Positions 17,484-25,830 of a stretch of 64,000 nucleotides of DNA are shown piece by piece (the first letter of the stretch is position 1; every line of letters begins with the position of its first letter). The stretch comes from Acidimicrobiia bacterium. GTDB taxonomy: Bacteria > Actinomycetota > Acidimicrobiia > Spongiisociales > UBA5794. The stretch spans positions 21,827-85,826 of the forward strand of contig DASWKR010000002.1 in assembly GCA_036396535.1 (NCBI GenBank). The letters are read 5' to 3'. Below the pieces are notes generated by a model, which ran no database searches, was not told the origin of the DNA, and saw nothing but the letters and a program-made list of their open reading frames with translations. A program made the translations under genes and the position numbers.

Positions 17484-18239
17484 ATGGCGACCCTCGAGGT
17501 GAAGGACCTCATCAAGATCTTCCCCGGCCCGTCCGCCGGGGCGCCGCCCGTTCGGGCCCTCAACGGCATCAGCTTCGACGTCTCCGGCAACGTCTTCGTC
17601 TCGATCGTCGGCCCGTCCGGGTGCGGCAAGAGCACGCTGCTCAACATCATCTCGGGGGTGGACAGCGCGACGGCCGGGGAGATCAGGCTCACCGAGGACG
17701 GCAAGCGGGCCCGCCTCGGCTACGTCTTCCAGGACCCCCGGCTCCTGCCATGGCGGACGGTCATGGACAACATGCTGTACGTCCGGGACGACGACTCCGA
17801 GACGGAAGCGGCCAGGTACCTCGACATGGTGGGCCTGGGCCACACGGTCGAGATGTTCCCGGGCCAGCTCTCCGGGGGCATGCAGCAGCGAGTCGGCATC
17901 GCCAGGGCGTTCTCGGTGGAACCCGACCTGCTGCTCATGGACGAGCCGTTCAGCCACCTCGATGCCATCACGGCTCGCTCGCTGCGTGACCACCTCCAAG
18001 AGATCTGGGCGAGGACCCGTAAGACGGTGGTGTTCGTGACCCACGACGTCATGGAGGCCGTCCAACTGTCGGACAGGATCATCGTGCTGGCGGCGGGAGG
18101 CGTGATATTCGAGGACATCCCGATCGAGCTCCCGCACCCGCGCCGGTCCTCAGACCCCGCCGTCGCCACGCTCCAGGCGGAGATCCTCGGCCGGTTCGAG
18201 GTGATGGAGGCCGAGATGGCGAAGCGGCGGAGCGGCTGA
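17484..18239 (+). CDS. ABC importer ATP-binding protein, operon 1
   Basis: A 251-residue ATPase of the SsuB/TauB/NrtD type. Walker A is GPSGCGKST, the Q-loop is VFQDPRLLPWR, the signature is LSGGMQQRVGIARA, Walker B is LLLMDEPFSHLD, and the switch His is in FVTHDVMEAVQL. The ATG at 17484 follows a strong GAGGAGGA site. It is very similar to the ATPase at 24941 throughout, including the late segment SDPAVATLQAEIL. It powers uptake by the two preceding permeases. Confidence 0.92.
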   Translation: MATLEVKDLIKIFPGPSAGAPPVRALNGISFDVSGNVFVSIVGPSGCGKSTLLNIISGVDSATAGEIRLTEDGKRARLGYVFQDPRLLPWRTVMDNMLYVRDDDSETEAARYLDMVGLGHTVEMFPGQLSGGMQQRVGIARAFSVEPDLLLMDEPFSHLDAITARSLRDHLQEIWARTRKTVVFVTHDVMEAVQLSDRIIVLAAGGVIFEDIPIELPHPRRSSDPAVATLQAEILGRFEVMEAEMAKRRSG

Positions 18240-18253
18240 GGCTCCGGTCGGTC

Positions 18254-19177
18254 GTGATCCCCCCCGCTCCTGAGGCGGTCCCGGCGAACCTCGGCGAAGC
18301 ACAGCGCCCGCCGTGGCTGCTGCCGCTCCTGGCGGTGATGATCCTGGCGCTCGGCTTCAACTGGCCGCTCATCTCGCTCGGTGTCGATGCGATCGACCCG
18401 GTGTGGCTCGGAGCGCTGCGAGTGCTCGTGGCGGCGGTGCTCTCGCTCTTCTTCGGTGTGGCGACGGGCCGTCTGGGCCGTCCCCACAGGGGCGACTCGT
18501 CGATAATCCTCGGGGTTGCCGTTTTCCGGATCGCCCTGACGATCGCCATCGTCTTCACCGCCGTCCAGTTCGTCCCTGCCGGGCGCTCGTCGGTGCTCGT
18601 CTGGACCGCCAGCCTGTGGACGGTGCCGATGGCGGCGATCTTCGTGGGGGAGAGGATGACTCCCCTTCGCTGGCTGGGCCTGGCAATCGGCATCGCCGGG
18701 ATCGTCTCGATCGTCGAACCATGGCGCCTCGACTGGACGGACGGCGGTGTCGTCGTCGGGCACGCCATGCTCCTGTTCGTCGCCCTGTTCACTGCAGGCG
18801 TGACGGTGCAGCTGCGGGGCCACCAGTGGGCGACGACCCCTCTCGACGTCCTGCCGCACCAACTCGGGCTGGCGGCGGCGCTGCTCGTCGGGTGCGCCTT
18901 GGCGGTGCACGGCTTCCCGCACATCGACTGGACGTGGGGGCTCGGCCTCAACGTCTTGTACCAGGGCGCCGCGGCGTCGATGTTCGCGACGTGGGCGCAG
19001 TCGACGGTCCTGCGGCACTACCCGGCGATCTCGACGCAGCTCGCCATGATGGCGGTGCCCGTCGTCGGGCTCTTCTCATCGGTGGCGATCCTCGACGAGG
19101 CGCTCACGTTGGCAGCCGTGGTGGGCGTCGCATGCATCGTCGCCGGCGTCGCGCTCGGGCTGTGGGACGGCGAGTGA
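18254..19177 (+). CDS. EamA/DMT-superfamily transporter
   Basis: A 307-residue protein with about ten hydrophobic segments in two EamA halves (first half containing LGFNWPLISLGVDAIDPVWL, second GHAMLLFVALFTAGVTVQLR), ending in IVAGVALGLWDGE. DMT family members are mostly exporters of metabolites, amino acids or drugs. It follows the ABC operon by 14 bp with a GTG start, so it may be co-transcribed and export a product of the pathway; the substrate is unknown. It converges on the M24 gene. Confidence 0.82.
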   Translation: MIPPAPEAVPANLGEAQRPPWLLPLLAVMILALGFNWPLISLGVDAIDPVWLGALRVLVAAVLSLFFGVATGRLGRPHRGDSSIILGVAVFRIALTIAIVFTAVQFVPAGRSSVLVWTASLWTVPMAAIFVGERMTPLRWLGLAIGIAGIVSIVEPWRLDWTDGGVVVGHAMLLFVALFTAGVTVQLRGHQWATTPLDVLPHQLGLAAALLVGCALAVHGFPHIDWTWGLGLNVLYQGAAASMFATWAQSTVLRHYPAISTQLAMMAVPVVGLFSSVAILDEALTLAAVVGVACIVAGVALGLWDGE

Positions 19178-19181
19178 CCCG

Positions 19182-20405
19182 TCAGATGAGCAGCTTGTCC
19201 TCGTACTCGACCCTCGAGAGGATCCGGGCGTCTCCCTCCGTGACCATGACCATGTCCTCGATGCGGACACCTCCACCTCCCGGCACGTCCGGCACCCAGA
19301 CGAGTGGCTCGACGGCGAAGACCATGTTCGGCACGAGCTCGAAGACTCCGGCACCCGGCAACGTCTCGCCGATGTAGGGCGGCTCGTTGGCTCCCATGCC
19401 GATTCCGTGCCCGATGAACAGGCTGAACAGCCTGTCGTCGAGGCCGTGGTCGGCGATCTTGGCGACGATGGCGTCGGAGACGTCGGCGTTCGTCTTTCCG
19501 GGCCGCATCGTTGCCACCCCGGCCATGAGGCCCTCGTACACCGCCGTGTAGATCTTCTGCTGGGTCTTGGTCGGCCTTCCGACGATGGTCGTCCGGCCGA
19601 TGTCGGCGAAGTAGCCGTTCCACATCGCCCCGATGTCGATGAAGCACAGGTCGCCGTTGCGAACGATCTTGTCGGAGCAGATACGGTGCGGAGGCGACAT
19701 GTGCTCACCGGTCGCCACGAACGGCGTGATGACGTGCGCCATCTCGCCCCCCAGCTGGTAGAGGGTCTGCATGGCGTCGCCGGCGATGTCCTGCTCGCGC
19801 CTCCCCGCCTTCGTCTCGTCGAGAGCCCGTTGCGTCACCGAATCGCCGATGGCGCAGCTCTCCTCGATGATGGCCAACTCTTCGTCGAGCTTCACCAGAC
19901 GGGCGGCCTGCATGACGGCATCACCGTCGACGATCTCGACGTCCGGGAGGTGTCGCTCGAGCGCCCTGATGAACGAGATGTTCGCCTGGTCCACCCCGAT
20001 CTTGCCCGAGGCGAGCCCGGCGTCGGACACGAGCCCGCGCAGCGTTCCAGCCACGAAAGCGTCCACGAGCTCGGGCTGTTCCATGATCGGGACGGCGTGG
20101 ATCGCCGAGAGCCACGGCATGCCGAAGCCCGCCTTGTCGACCTCGCCCCCTGATGCCAGCAGCACAGGATCGACGGAGCCGGTGACGAACACCCCGTTCA
20201 GTGAGGTGCTCTTTCCTGCGATGATCTGGGCGCGCAGCGACGTCAGGTAGCGGACGTTCTCGTTCTTCCACATCACGAGGCCGTCGACCTGCGCCTGCGC
20301 CAGGGCGTCGCGAACCGCCGCCAGCCTCTTCGCACGCAAGCCCGGGAAGTCGTAGCGCTCCTCCCAGTCGACGGCGAACGGTCCGAGGGCGTAGCGGGCG
20401 TGCAT
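19182..20405 (-). CDS. M24-family metallohydrolase (Xaa-Pro peptidase/creatinase fold)
   Basis: A 407-residue protein with an N-terminal creatinase-like domain and a C-terminal pita-bread domain. All five metal ligands are visible: Asp in CFIDIGAMW, Asp in YFADIGRTTIVG, His in FIGHGIGMG, Glu in AVEPLVW and Glu in RIEDMVMV. It should therefore be a metal-dependent hydrolase of a C-N bond (proline dipeptide or a small amidine/amide). The ATG at 20405 has AGGAG eight bases upstream. It is divergent from the hydantoinase across a shared palindromic operator. A paralogue at 38193 lacks a ligand. Confidence 0.88.
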   Translation of the reverse strand: MHARYALGPFAVDWEERYDFPGLRAKRLAAVRDALAQAQVDGLVMWKNENVRYLTSLRAQIIAGKSTSLNGVFVTGSVDPVLLASGGEVDKAGFGMPWLSAIHAVPIMEQPELVDAFVAGTLRGLVSDAGLASGKIGVDQANISFIRALERHLPDVEIVDGDAVMQAARLVKLDEELAIIEESCAIGDSVTQRALDETKAGRREQDIAGDAMQTLYQLGGEMAHVITPFVATGEHMSPPHRICSDKIVRNGDLCFIDIGAMWNGYFADIGRTTIVGRPTKTQQKIYTAVYEGLMAGVATMRPGKTNADVSDAIVAKIADHGLDDRLFSLFIGHGIGMGANEPPYIGETLPGAGVFELVPNMVFAVEPLVWVPDVPGGGGVRIEDMVMVTEGDARILSRVEYEDKLLI

Positions 20406-20431
20406 CTGTGGCTCTCCTGGTCGGGTCTGTT

Positions 20432-20441
20432 TTGTGCACAA
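20432..20441. promoter_or_regulatory. palindromic operator TTGTGCACAA
   Basis: A perfect 10-bp inverted repeat in the 95-bp gap between the divergent M24 and hydantoinase genes. It matches the core of the site upstream of the second ABC operon (22041) and resembles the TGTATACAA site at 14511. A GntR/FCD regulator is the likely binder. Confidence 0.55.
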
Positions 20442-20500
20442 TACGGGTCGGAGTGTCAGACGAACTGCGTCTCCGGCTCCCCGGCGTGAAAGGATCGAGT

Positions 20501-21988
20501 ATGCGCTTCGATGTCGTCGTCAGAGGTGGACGGCTGGTGGTGCCGTACCAGGGCATCGTCGAAGCCGACATCGGCATCGTCGGCGGGACCATCTCCGCCG
20601 TCGCCCAAGGACTCGAAGGTGGCGAGGTCATCGACGCCACCGGGATGACCGTGTTCCCTGGGTGCGTCGACACCCACACTCACTACGGGCACTTCAACGA
20701 GTTCTATTCGGAGATGCATGCCGAGTCGGCGAACATGGCGGCCCTCGGCATCACCACGTCGATCGTCCTGCTCGACCGGAGCGTCAAGAGCATGGACGGA
20801 TGGCTCCACCGCAGGGACGACCCGGAGCTCTTCGCACTGCCGGAGACCGGCGAGAAGGGGATCGCCCATGCCATGTTCCGGGGTTCGTATCACCTCGTGG
20901 TACCCGAGGCGATCGAGCGGTCTGCCGGGCATTCGTTCATGGACTACGGCTTCCACCTCGGCATGACGAATCTCGCCCAGGTCGGCGAGATCGTCGAGTA
21001 CGTCGCCGAGTACGGGATCACCTCGTTCAAGGCGTGGCCCGGGTTGTACCAGTGGGCGGCGCTGGCGGGAGAAGACCTGCGCTCGTTCCTCGTGGCGTGT
21101 CGCGACTCGGGGGCCCTGCCGTACGTGAACACCGTGAACTCCGCGCTGCAGCAGCAGATCGCCGCCGAGGTGTACGCCTCGGCGGGCGTCGATCCGAGCG
21201 CCTCCCCTCCTGCCCTCCTCCGGAGAGCGAACGGCCACCCGCTGGTCGAGACGTACGACATGCAGACGACCCTCTGGCTGGCGAGGTCCGTCGGCTCTCC
21301 CCGCATCTGCATCGTCCACGTGACCTCGGCGGATGGCGTCGAGGTCATCCGCTCGTACAAGGAGTCTCACGGACTCGACGTCGAGGGCGAAGTCGGTAGC
21401 GCATGGCTCGACCTGTCGTGGCCGGACGCCGAGCGCCTCGGACATCAGGCGACGTGCATCATCCCGCAGCTCGGCGACACCGTCGCGGTCGACGCCCTCT
21501 GGGACGGGATCCGGGCGGGCATCCTCACCGTGGCGGGAACCGACGGCGTCGTCTCGCCGACCCCGAGGTTCCCGGACGGCTCGCCGAACCCGATGTACGC
21601 GCCACCACCGACGAGGGAGCGCCGCGGGCTCGGCTTCCCGTGCCACATCGTGCATTTCCCGATCACGCTTGACAACGCCATGTCCCGGGGCCTCGGAGAA
21701 GTCGCCGTCGCCGAGTTGTGCGCCGCCAATCCCGCCCGACTGCTCGACCTCTATCCGAGGAAGGGGACGATCGCGGCCGGTTCGGACGCCGACCTCGTCG
21801 TGGTCGACGTGCGATCCCCGCACACGATCCGGTCGTCCGAGTTGGCGACCACGGCTCCCTTCAACCCATGGGAGGGCAGGGAAGTTCGAGGCTGGCCGGC
21901 TCTCACCATGCTTCGCGGGAGTGTGATCGCCCGGGATGGGCGCCCCGTCGGGGTGCCCACCGGCGAGTACCTGCGTCGGAGCGTGTGA
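20501..21988 (+). CDS. hydantoinase/dihydropyrimidinase-family cyclic amidohydrolase
   Basis: A 495-residue amidohydrolase with the metal HxH in DTHTHYGHFNE, the Lys that is usually carbamylated in SFKAWPGLYQW, His in CIVHVTSADG, and Asp in AGTDGVVSPTPRFP. The C-terminus (LYPRKGTIAAGSDADLVVVD) is classical for hydantoinases. Oddly, the segment that usually reads HAEN is replaced by YVNTVNS, so one metal ligand may be Asn. It opens cyclic imides or ureides such as hydantoins or dihydropyrimidines. ATG 20501 has AAAGGA before it. It leads into the second ABC importer. Confidence 0.87.
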   Translation: MRFDVVVRGGRLVVPYQGIVEADIGIVGGTISAVAQGLEGGEVIDATGMTVFPGCVDTHTHYGHFNEFYSEMHAESANMAALGITTSIVLLDRSVKSMDGWLHRRDDPELFALPETGEKGIAHAMFRGSYHLVVPEAIERSAGHSFMDYGFHLGMTNLAQVGEIVEYVAEYGITSFKAWPGLYQWAALAGEDLRSFLVACRDSGALPYVNTVNSALQQQIAAEVYASAGVDPSASPPALLRRANGHPLVETYDMQTTLWLARSVGSPRICIVHVTSADGVEVIRSYKESHGLDVEGEVGSAWLDLSWPDAERLGHQATCIIPQLGDTVAVDALWDGIRAGILTVAGTDGVVSPTPRFPDGSPNPMYAPPPTRERRGLGFPCHIVHFPITLDNAMSRGLGEVAVAELCAANPARLLDLYPRKGTIAAGSDADLVVVDVRSPHTIRSSELATTAPFNPWEGREVRGWPALTMLRGSVIARDGRPVGVPTGEYLRRSV

Positions 21989-22039
21989 CTCCCCGGCAGC
22001 GCGAGCCGTGCTTCGCTACAGTCCGCTAGGGAGAGTGCA

Positions 22040-22049
22040 TTGTGCACAC
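22040..22049. promoter_or_regulatory. palindromic operator core TGTGCACA upstream of ABC operon 2
   Basis: TTGTGCACAC contains the perfect 8-bp palindrome TGTGCACA (22041-22048), sharing nine of ten bases with the site at 20432. It lies 65 bp before the GTG of the second binding protein, in the 126-bp gap after the hydantoinase gene. Confidence 0.5.
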
Positions 22050-22114
22050 CCGTGCGCTCGGATTCGTGGGTCGTGTGTGCCCACAAACAGAGCGGCACCG
22101 AGGGAGGAGGGCTC

Positions 22115-23179
22115 GTGAAGAGTTTTCGCTATGCCAAGGTCATCCTGTTGCTCGTCGCCCTGGCTGTCGTAGCCTCCGCGTGCGGAGGCGATGATGGGGG
22201 AGGTTCTGACGGCGGGGAGGAGGGGATCGTGAGGTTCGCCTTCGCTCCGGACCCGGCTTGGGACTGGATCGTCGACCAAGGCATCCTCGAGGCGATGGAG
22301 GCGGAGTCCGGTTTCCGCATCCTGCAGACGGTGACCTGGGACGAGATCGGGGTGTTCGCGGGCGGGCACGCGGATGTCGTCTCGATCGGTAGTTACGAGA
22401 CGCCGGTGATCGAGTCGGAGCAGGGCATCGACACCGTGACGATCGGCAAGTTCAACCTCGCCAAGGACGTCGTGATCGTCACGACAGACAAGGACTGGGA
22501 GACGTTCGCCGACCTGCCGGAAGGCTGCGTGATCGGTGTCGAGAGCTTCGTCGGCGGATCGACGGTCTGGCAGGCACTCGCTGACGACCTGGAAGGCCGC
22601 GAGATCGCCGAAGGCTCCAGCGACCTGCCGATGGCGACGGCGGACTATCAGGTGATGCCGGATCTCGTGATCTCCGGTGACTTCTGCGCCGGGATCATCG
22701 ACCCGACCCAGGCGATTCCCGAGTTCGCGACCGGCGCCATCAAGACCCTCTACGACGGCAAGTCGGGGTCGCAGATGTACGCCGACGTGTACCAGCCGGG
22801 ACACGCCGGCATGACGAGCAACAACTTCGTCACGCTCGAGAGTTGGTACGAGGACCACCCGGGCGAGGTCGCCTTCTTCCTGGAGGTGTGGCAGCGGGCA
22901 CTCGACGAGTGGGCAGCCCACCGTGAGGAGATCATCGACACGTACCCGGAGCACTTCGCGGCCGAGGACGAGTCGCAGGTCCAGTTCATGAAGGATTACT
23001 TCGTCGACACCTTCGACTGGTTCGTGACGTCGCCCTACCTCGACGAGGCATGGATCCAAGGTGAGGAGGAGATCACCGAGATACTGCGGCGAGCAGAGCT
23101 GATCTCCGACGACCTCGACATGCCGTTCCACGTGTGCATCGATCCGGCGAGCGGCGAGGAGACGTGCAAGCTGCCGTGA
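22115..23179 (+). CDS. ABC importer substrate-binding lipoprotein (NMT1/THI5-like), operon 2
   Basis: A 354-residue lipoprotein. GTG 22115 has a strong GGGAGGAGGG site. The lipobox is VASACGG, with a Gly/Asp/Ser linker, then RFAFAPDPAWDWIVDQGILE and GGHADVVSIGSYETP. It is a paralogue of the protein at 14732 with the same architecture but different central loops, so it probably binds a related but distinct ligand. It has a C-terminal Cys pair (HVCIDPASGEETC) absent in the paralogue. The stop overlaps the permease start (GTGA). Confidence 0.85.
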   Translation: MKSFRYAKVILLLVALAVVASACGGDDGGGSDGGEEGIVRFAFAPDPAWDWIVDQGILEAMEAESGFRILQTVTWDEIGVFAGGHADVVSIGSYETPVIESEQGIDTVTIGKFNLAKDVVIVTTDKDWETFADLPEGCVIGVESFVGGSTVWQALADDLEGREIAEGSSDLPMATADYQVMPDLVISGDFCAGIIDPTQAIPEFATGAIKTLYDGKSGSQMYADVYQPGHAGMTSNNFVTLESWYEDHPGEVAFFLEVWQRALDEWAAHREEIIDTYPEHFAAEDESQVQFMKDYFVDTFDWFVTSPYLDEAWIQGEEEITEILRRAELISDDLDMPFHVCIDPASGEETCKLP

Positions 23180-24060
23180 CGGAGACGCGAGACGAGACGA
23201 CGGCGCTTGCGGCCGGCTCGACACGGGAACGGGTTGCGCGCCAGGCGGCGAGTATCCGGCGGAAGGCCGTCGGGTACTCGCTGCTCGGCGCCCTCGCCTT
23301 TCTCGGGGTGTGGATGTTCGCCCACTTCGTCATCAGGTCTGAGGCGTTCGAATATGTGCCGAGCCCCTGGAAGGTCGGAGATCGGATGCTCGGGTTCATC
23401 TTCGGCGATCCCGACCGCAACGTCCCGGCGGGCAAGGTCTTCGAGAACTTCTGGGATACGCTCCGCAAGGTGCTGCTCGGTTGGGGAGGCGCTGTCGTGC
23501 TCGGCGTCCCGATCGGCGTGCTCATGGGGCGGTTCCGGTACGCCAGGGACTTCTTCTTCGACCTCGTCTACCTGGCCGCCAACGTGCCGCTCATCGTCTA
23601 CGCAGTGCTCTCACTGCTGCTGTTCGGCGTTGGAGATACCGGCCCTGCCGTGGTCGTCGCCGTCCTGGTGCTCCCGATCATCGCCATCAACGTCGCTGAA
23701 GGAGTCGAGAGCGTCGACCCGAACCTCCTCGCCATGAGCAGGGCATACCGGCTCCCACCGCGAGAGGCGTTGCGACACATCGTGTTCCCGTCGTTCTACC
23801 CGTTCCTGTTCGCAGGAGCACGAGTGTCGTTCGCCGACTCATGGAAGCTCGGAGCGCTCACCGAGACGTTCGGGGGGCAGACGGGCGTCGGCGTCCAACT
23901 CCGCAAGGCGTTCCAGATTTTCGCGGTTGCCGACCTGCTGGCGTGGATGATGTTCTTCGTGATCTTCGTACTGTTCATCGAACGGGTCGTGCTCATGCGC
24001 CTCGAGAGGTACGCCTTCCGCTACCGCCTCAAGCGAGGCGAGGACGTCCTGAGGTACTGA
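23176..24060 (+). CDS. ABC importer permease, operon 2 (first)
   Basis: A 294-residue SsuC/TauC-type permease. The start at GTG 23176 overlaps the upstream stop, mirroring the overlap in operon 1. Features are VVLGVPIGVLMGRFRYARDF and the EAA loop AYRLPPREALRHIVFPSFYP, with about six helices. It is paralogous to the permease at 15797 and forms the channel with the next gene product. Confidence 0.88.
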   Translation: MTETRDETTALAAGSTRERVARQAASIRRKAVGYSLLGALAFLGVWMFAHFVIRSEAFEYVPSPWKVGDRMLGFIFGDPDRNVPAGKVFENFWDTLRKVLLGWGGAVVLGVPIGVLMGRFRYARDFFFDLVYLAANVPLIVYAVLSLLLFGVGDTGPAVVVAVLVLPIIAINVAEGVESVDPNLLAMSRAYRLPPREALRHIVFPSFYPFLFAGARVSFADSWKLGALTETFGGQTGVGVQLRKAFQIFAVADLLAWMMFFVIFVLFIERVVLMRLERYAFRYRLKRGEDVLRY

Positions 24061-24061
24061 C

Positions 24062-24919
24062 GTGACGGCCGACACCACCACCGTCCAGCGGCCCGACTCC
24101 CTCGTCGGGTTCCTCACGGCGCCCAAGACGGCGAGGTGGACGTCGCGCATTCTCCTGATCCTCCTCTGGCAGGTCGCCGGGGGCGTTGGCACCAGAGTGC
24201 CGACACCGCTCGGCACACTGCAGTTCCTCGCCGATGAGTGGTCCCGGCCGTACGAGAGGGCGGACTGGAGCGTCCTCAACAACGAGCTCGTCGCCAACCT
24301 GCTGGAGAGCCTTCGCAGGGCAGGCGTGGCGTTCAGCGCAGTGCTCATCGTCGGTCTCGTCGTCGGGTACGCCATGGGTCGCTACTGGCGGGTCCAGGCG
24401 TTCTTGACCGATCTCGTGATCATCGGGATCGCCTTGCCGGCGTTCATCTGGGCGCTGCTGGCCGTCATGTGGTTCGGGTTCAGTTTCAGGGCTCCCGTGT
24501 TCGTCGGCTTCGTCTCGGCTACCCCGATGCTCATCGTCAATGTCTTCCAAGGCTCGCTTGCGGTGCCGCGCGAGTTGCGCGACATGTCGGACTCGTACGG
24601 CGTCCCGTTCCGCGACCAGCTCCGCCACCTGGTGCTTCCCTCGATGATGGGGTACGTCGTCGCCGGGTTCCGTGTCGCCGTCCTCGCCGGGTGGGGGGCG
24701 GTGTCGCTGGCGGAGTGGTTCGGTAACAACCAGGGCGCCGGGTACCGGGCCCACTATTGGTACGACACCGGGAACTTCGAGGGGCTGATGGGCTGGGGGA
24801 TCGTCATCCTGGCGGTCGTCATCACGGTCGACAGGACAGTTCTCGAGCGAATCGTCCGGGCCTCGTTCAAGTGGCGCTCGAACATCGGCGGACTCAGCGT
24901 CGCCGAGTCGCGCACGTGA
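24062..24919 (+). CDS. ABC importer permease, operon 2 (second)
   Basis: A 285-residue permease starting at GTG 24062, one base after the preceding stop. It has VLIVGLVVGYAMGRYWRVQ and the EAA-like loop SYGVPFRDQLRHLVLPSMMG. It ends with AEWFGNNQGAGYRAHYWYDT, closely like the equivalent part of the permease at 16621 (GVGFRTRYWYDANRYQG). The permease and ATPase pairs of the two operons are therefore true paralogues. Confidence 0.88.
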   Translation: MTADTTTVQRPDSLVGFLTAPKTARWTSRILLILLWQVAGGVGTRVPTPLGTLQFLADEWSRPYERADWSVLNNELVANLLESLRRAGVAFSAVLIVGLVVGYAMGRYWRVQAFLTDLVIIGIALPAFIWALLAVMWFGFSFRAPVFVGFVSATPMLIVNVFQGSLAVPRELRDMSDSYGVPFRDQLRHLVLPSMMGYVVAGFRVAVLAGWGAVSLAEWFGNNQGAGYRAHYWYDTGNFEGLMGWGIVILAVVITVDRTVLERIVRASFKWRSNIGGLSVAESRT

Positions 24920-24940
24920 CGGCGCGAGAGGAGGAGTGAC

Positions 24941-25771
24941 GTGGCAGTGTTGACGGCGACCAAGGTCGTGAAGGACTTCCCGCCGCCGACGAAGAACCAG
25001 CCGACGGTGCGCGCCCTCGACGGCATCGACTTCGACATGCGGGGCCAGACCTTCGTCTCCATGGTCGGGCCGTCGGGGTGCGGCAAGTCGACGTTCCTGA
25101 ACATCGTGTCCGGTATCGAAACGCCGACATCCGGTGCTGTTGCCGTCACCGCGGACGACGGCAGGCCGGCCAGGCTCGGCTACGTCTTCCAGGATCCGAG
25201 GCTCCTCCCATGGCGGACCGTGATCGACAACCTCATGTACGTCCACCTCGACAAGTCGGACGCCAACCGCAAGAGCATCGGCGAATTCATCGACCTGGTG
25301 GGCCTCAAGGGGTTCGAGCACATGTATCCCGCTCATCTCTCCGGAGGGATGCAGCAGCGGGTCGGCATCGCCCGGGCGTTCTCCGTCGAGCCCGATCTGC
25401 TTCTCATGGACGAGCCGTTCAGCCACCTCGACGCCATCACAGCCAGGTCGCTGCGGACCGAGCTGCAGCGGATCTGGGAGAAGACGAAAAAGACGGTGCT
25501 CTTCGTCACGCACGACGTGCTGGAAGCCGTGCAGCTCTCCGACCGGATCATCATCGTCGACTACGGCGGGAGGAACTTCGCCGACATCCCGATCGACCTG
25601 CCGTACCCGAGGCTCCAGACCGATCCGGCCGTGGCGACGATGCAGGCCGAGATCCTCGCCGTGTTCGAGGACATGGAGCAGCGCAGGGAGGAGCTCGACC
25701 CGAGGATCGCCGAAGAGGCGGAGGCGGACGTCGGCCGTCGAAGGCTGGGCAGCCGGGGCGAGTCGTCGTGA
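24941..25771 (+). CDS. ABC importer ATP-binding protein, operon 2
   Basis: A 276-residue ATPase. Walker A is GPSGCGKST, the Q-loop is VFQDPRLLPWR, the signature is LSGGMQQRVGIARA, Walker B is LLLMDEPFSHLD, and the switch is FVTHDVLEAVQLSD. It is nearly colinear with the ATPase at 17484 and has a charged C-terminal extension. GTG 24941 follows GAGAGGAGGAG. It is the last gene of the second importer operon; the Dabb gene follows after 59 bp. Confidence 0.92.
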   Translation: MAVLTATKVVKDFPPPTKNQPTVRALDGIDFDMRGQTFVSMVGPSGCGKSTFLNIVSGIETPTSGAVAVTADDGRPARLGYVFQDPRLLPWRTVIDNLMYVHLDKSDANRKSIGEFIDLVGLKGFEHMYPAHLSGGMQQRVGIARAFSVEPDLLLMDEPFSHLDAITARSLRTELQRIWEKTKKTVLFVTHDVLEAVQLSDRIIIVDYGGRNFADIPIDLPYPRLQTDPAVATMQAEILAVFEDMEQRREELDPRIAEEAEADVGRRRLGSRGESS

Positions 25772-25830
25772 CAGAGGTCGGGGTTCGACGACCCCGTCTA
25801 GCCCGATAGCGAGATACCCGAGGAGGTAGC

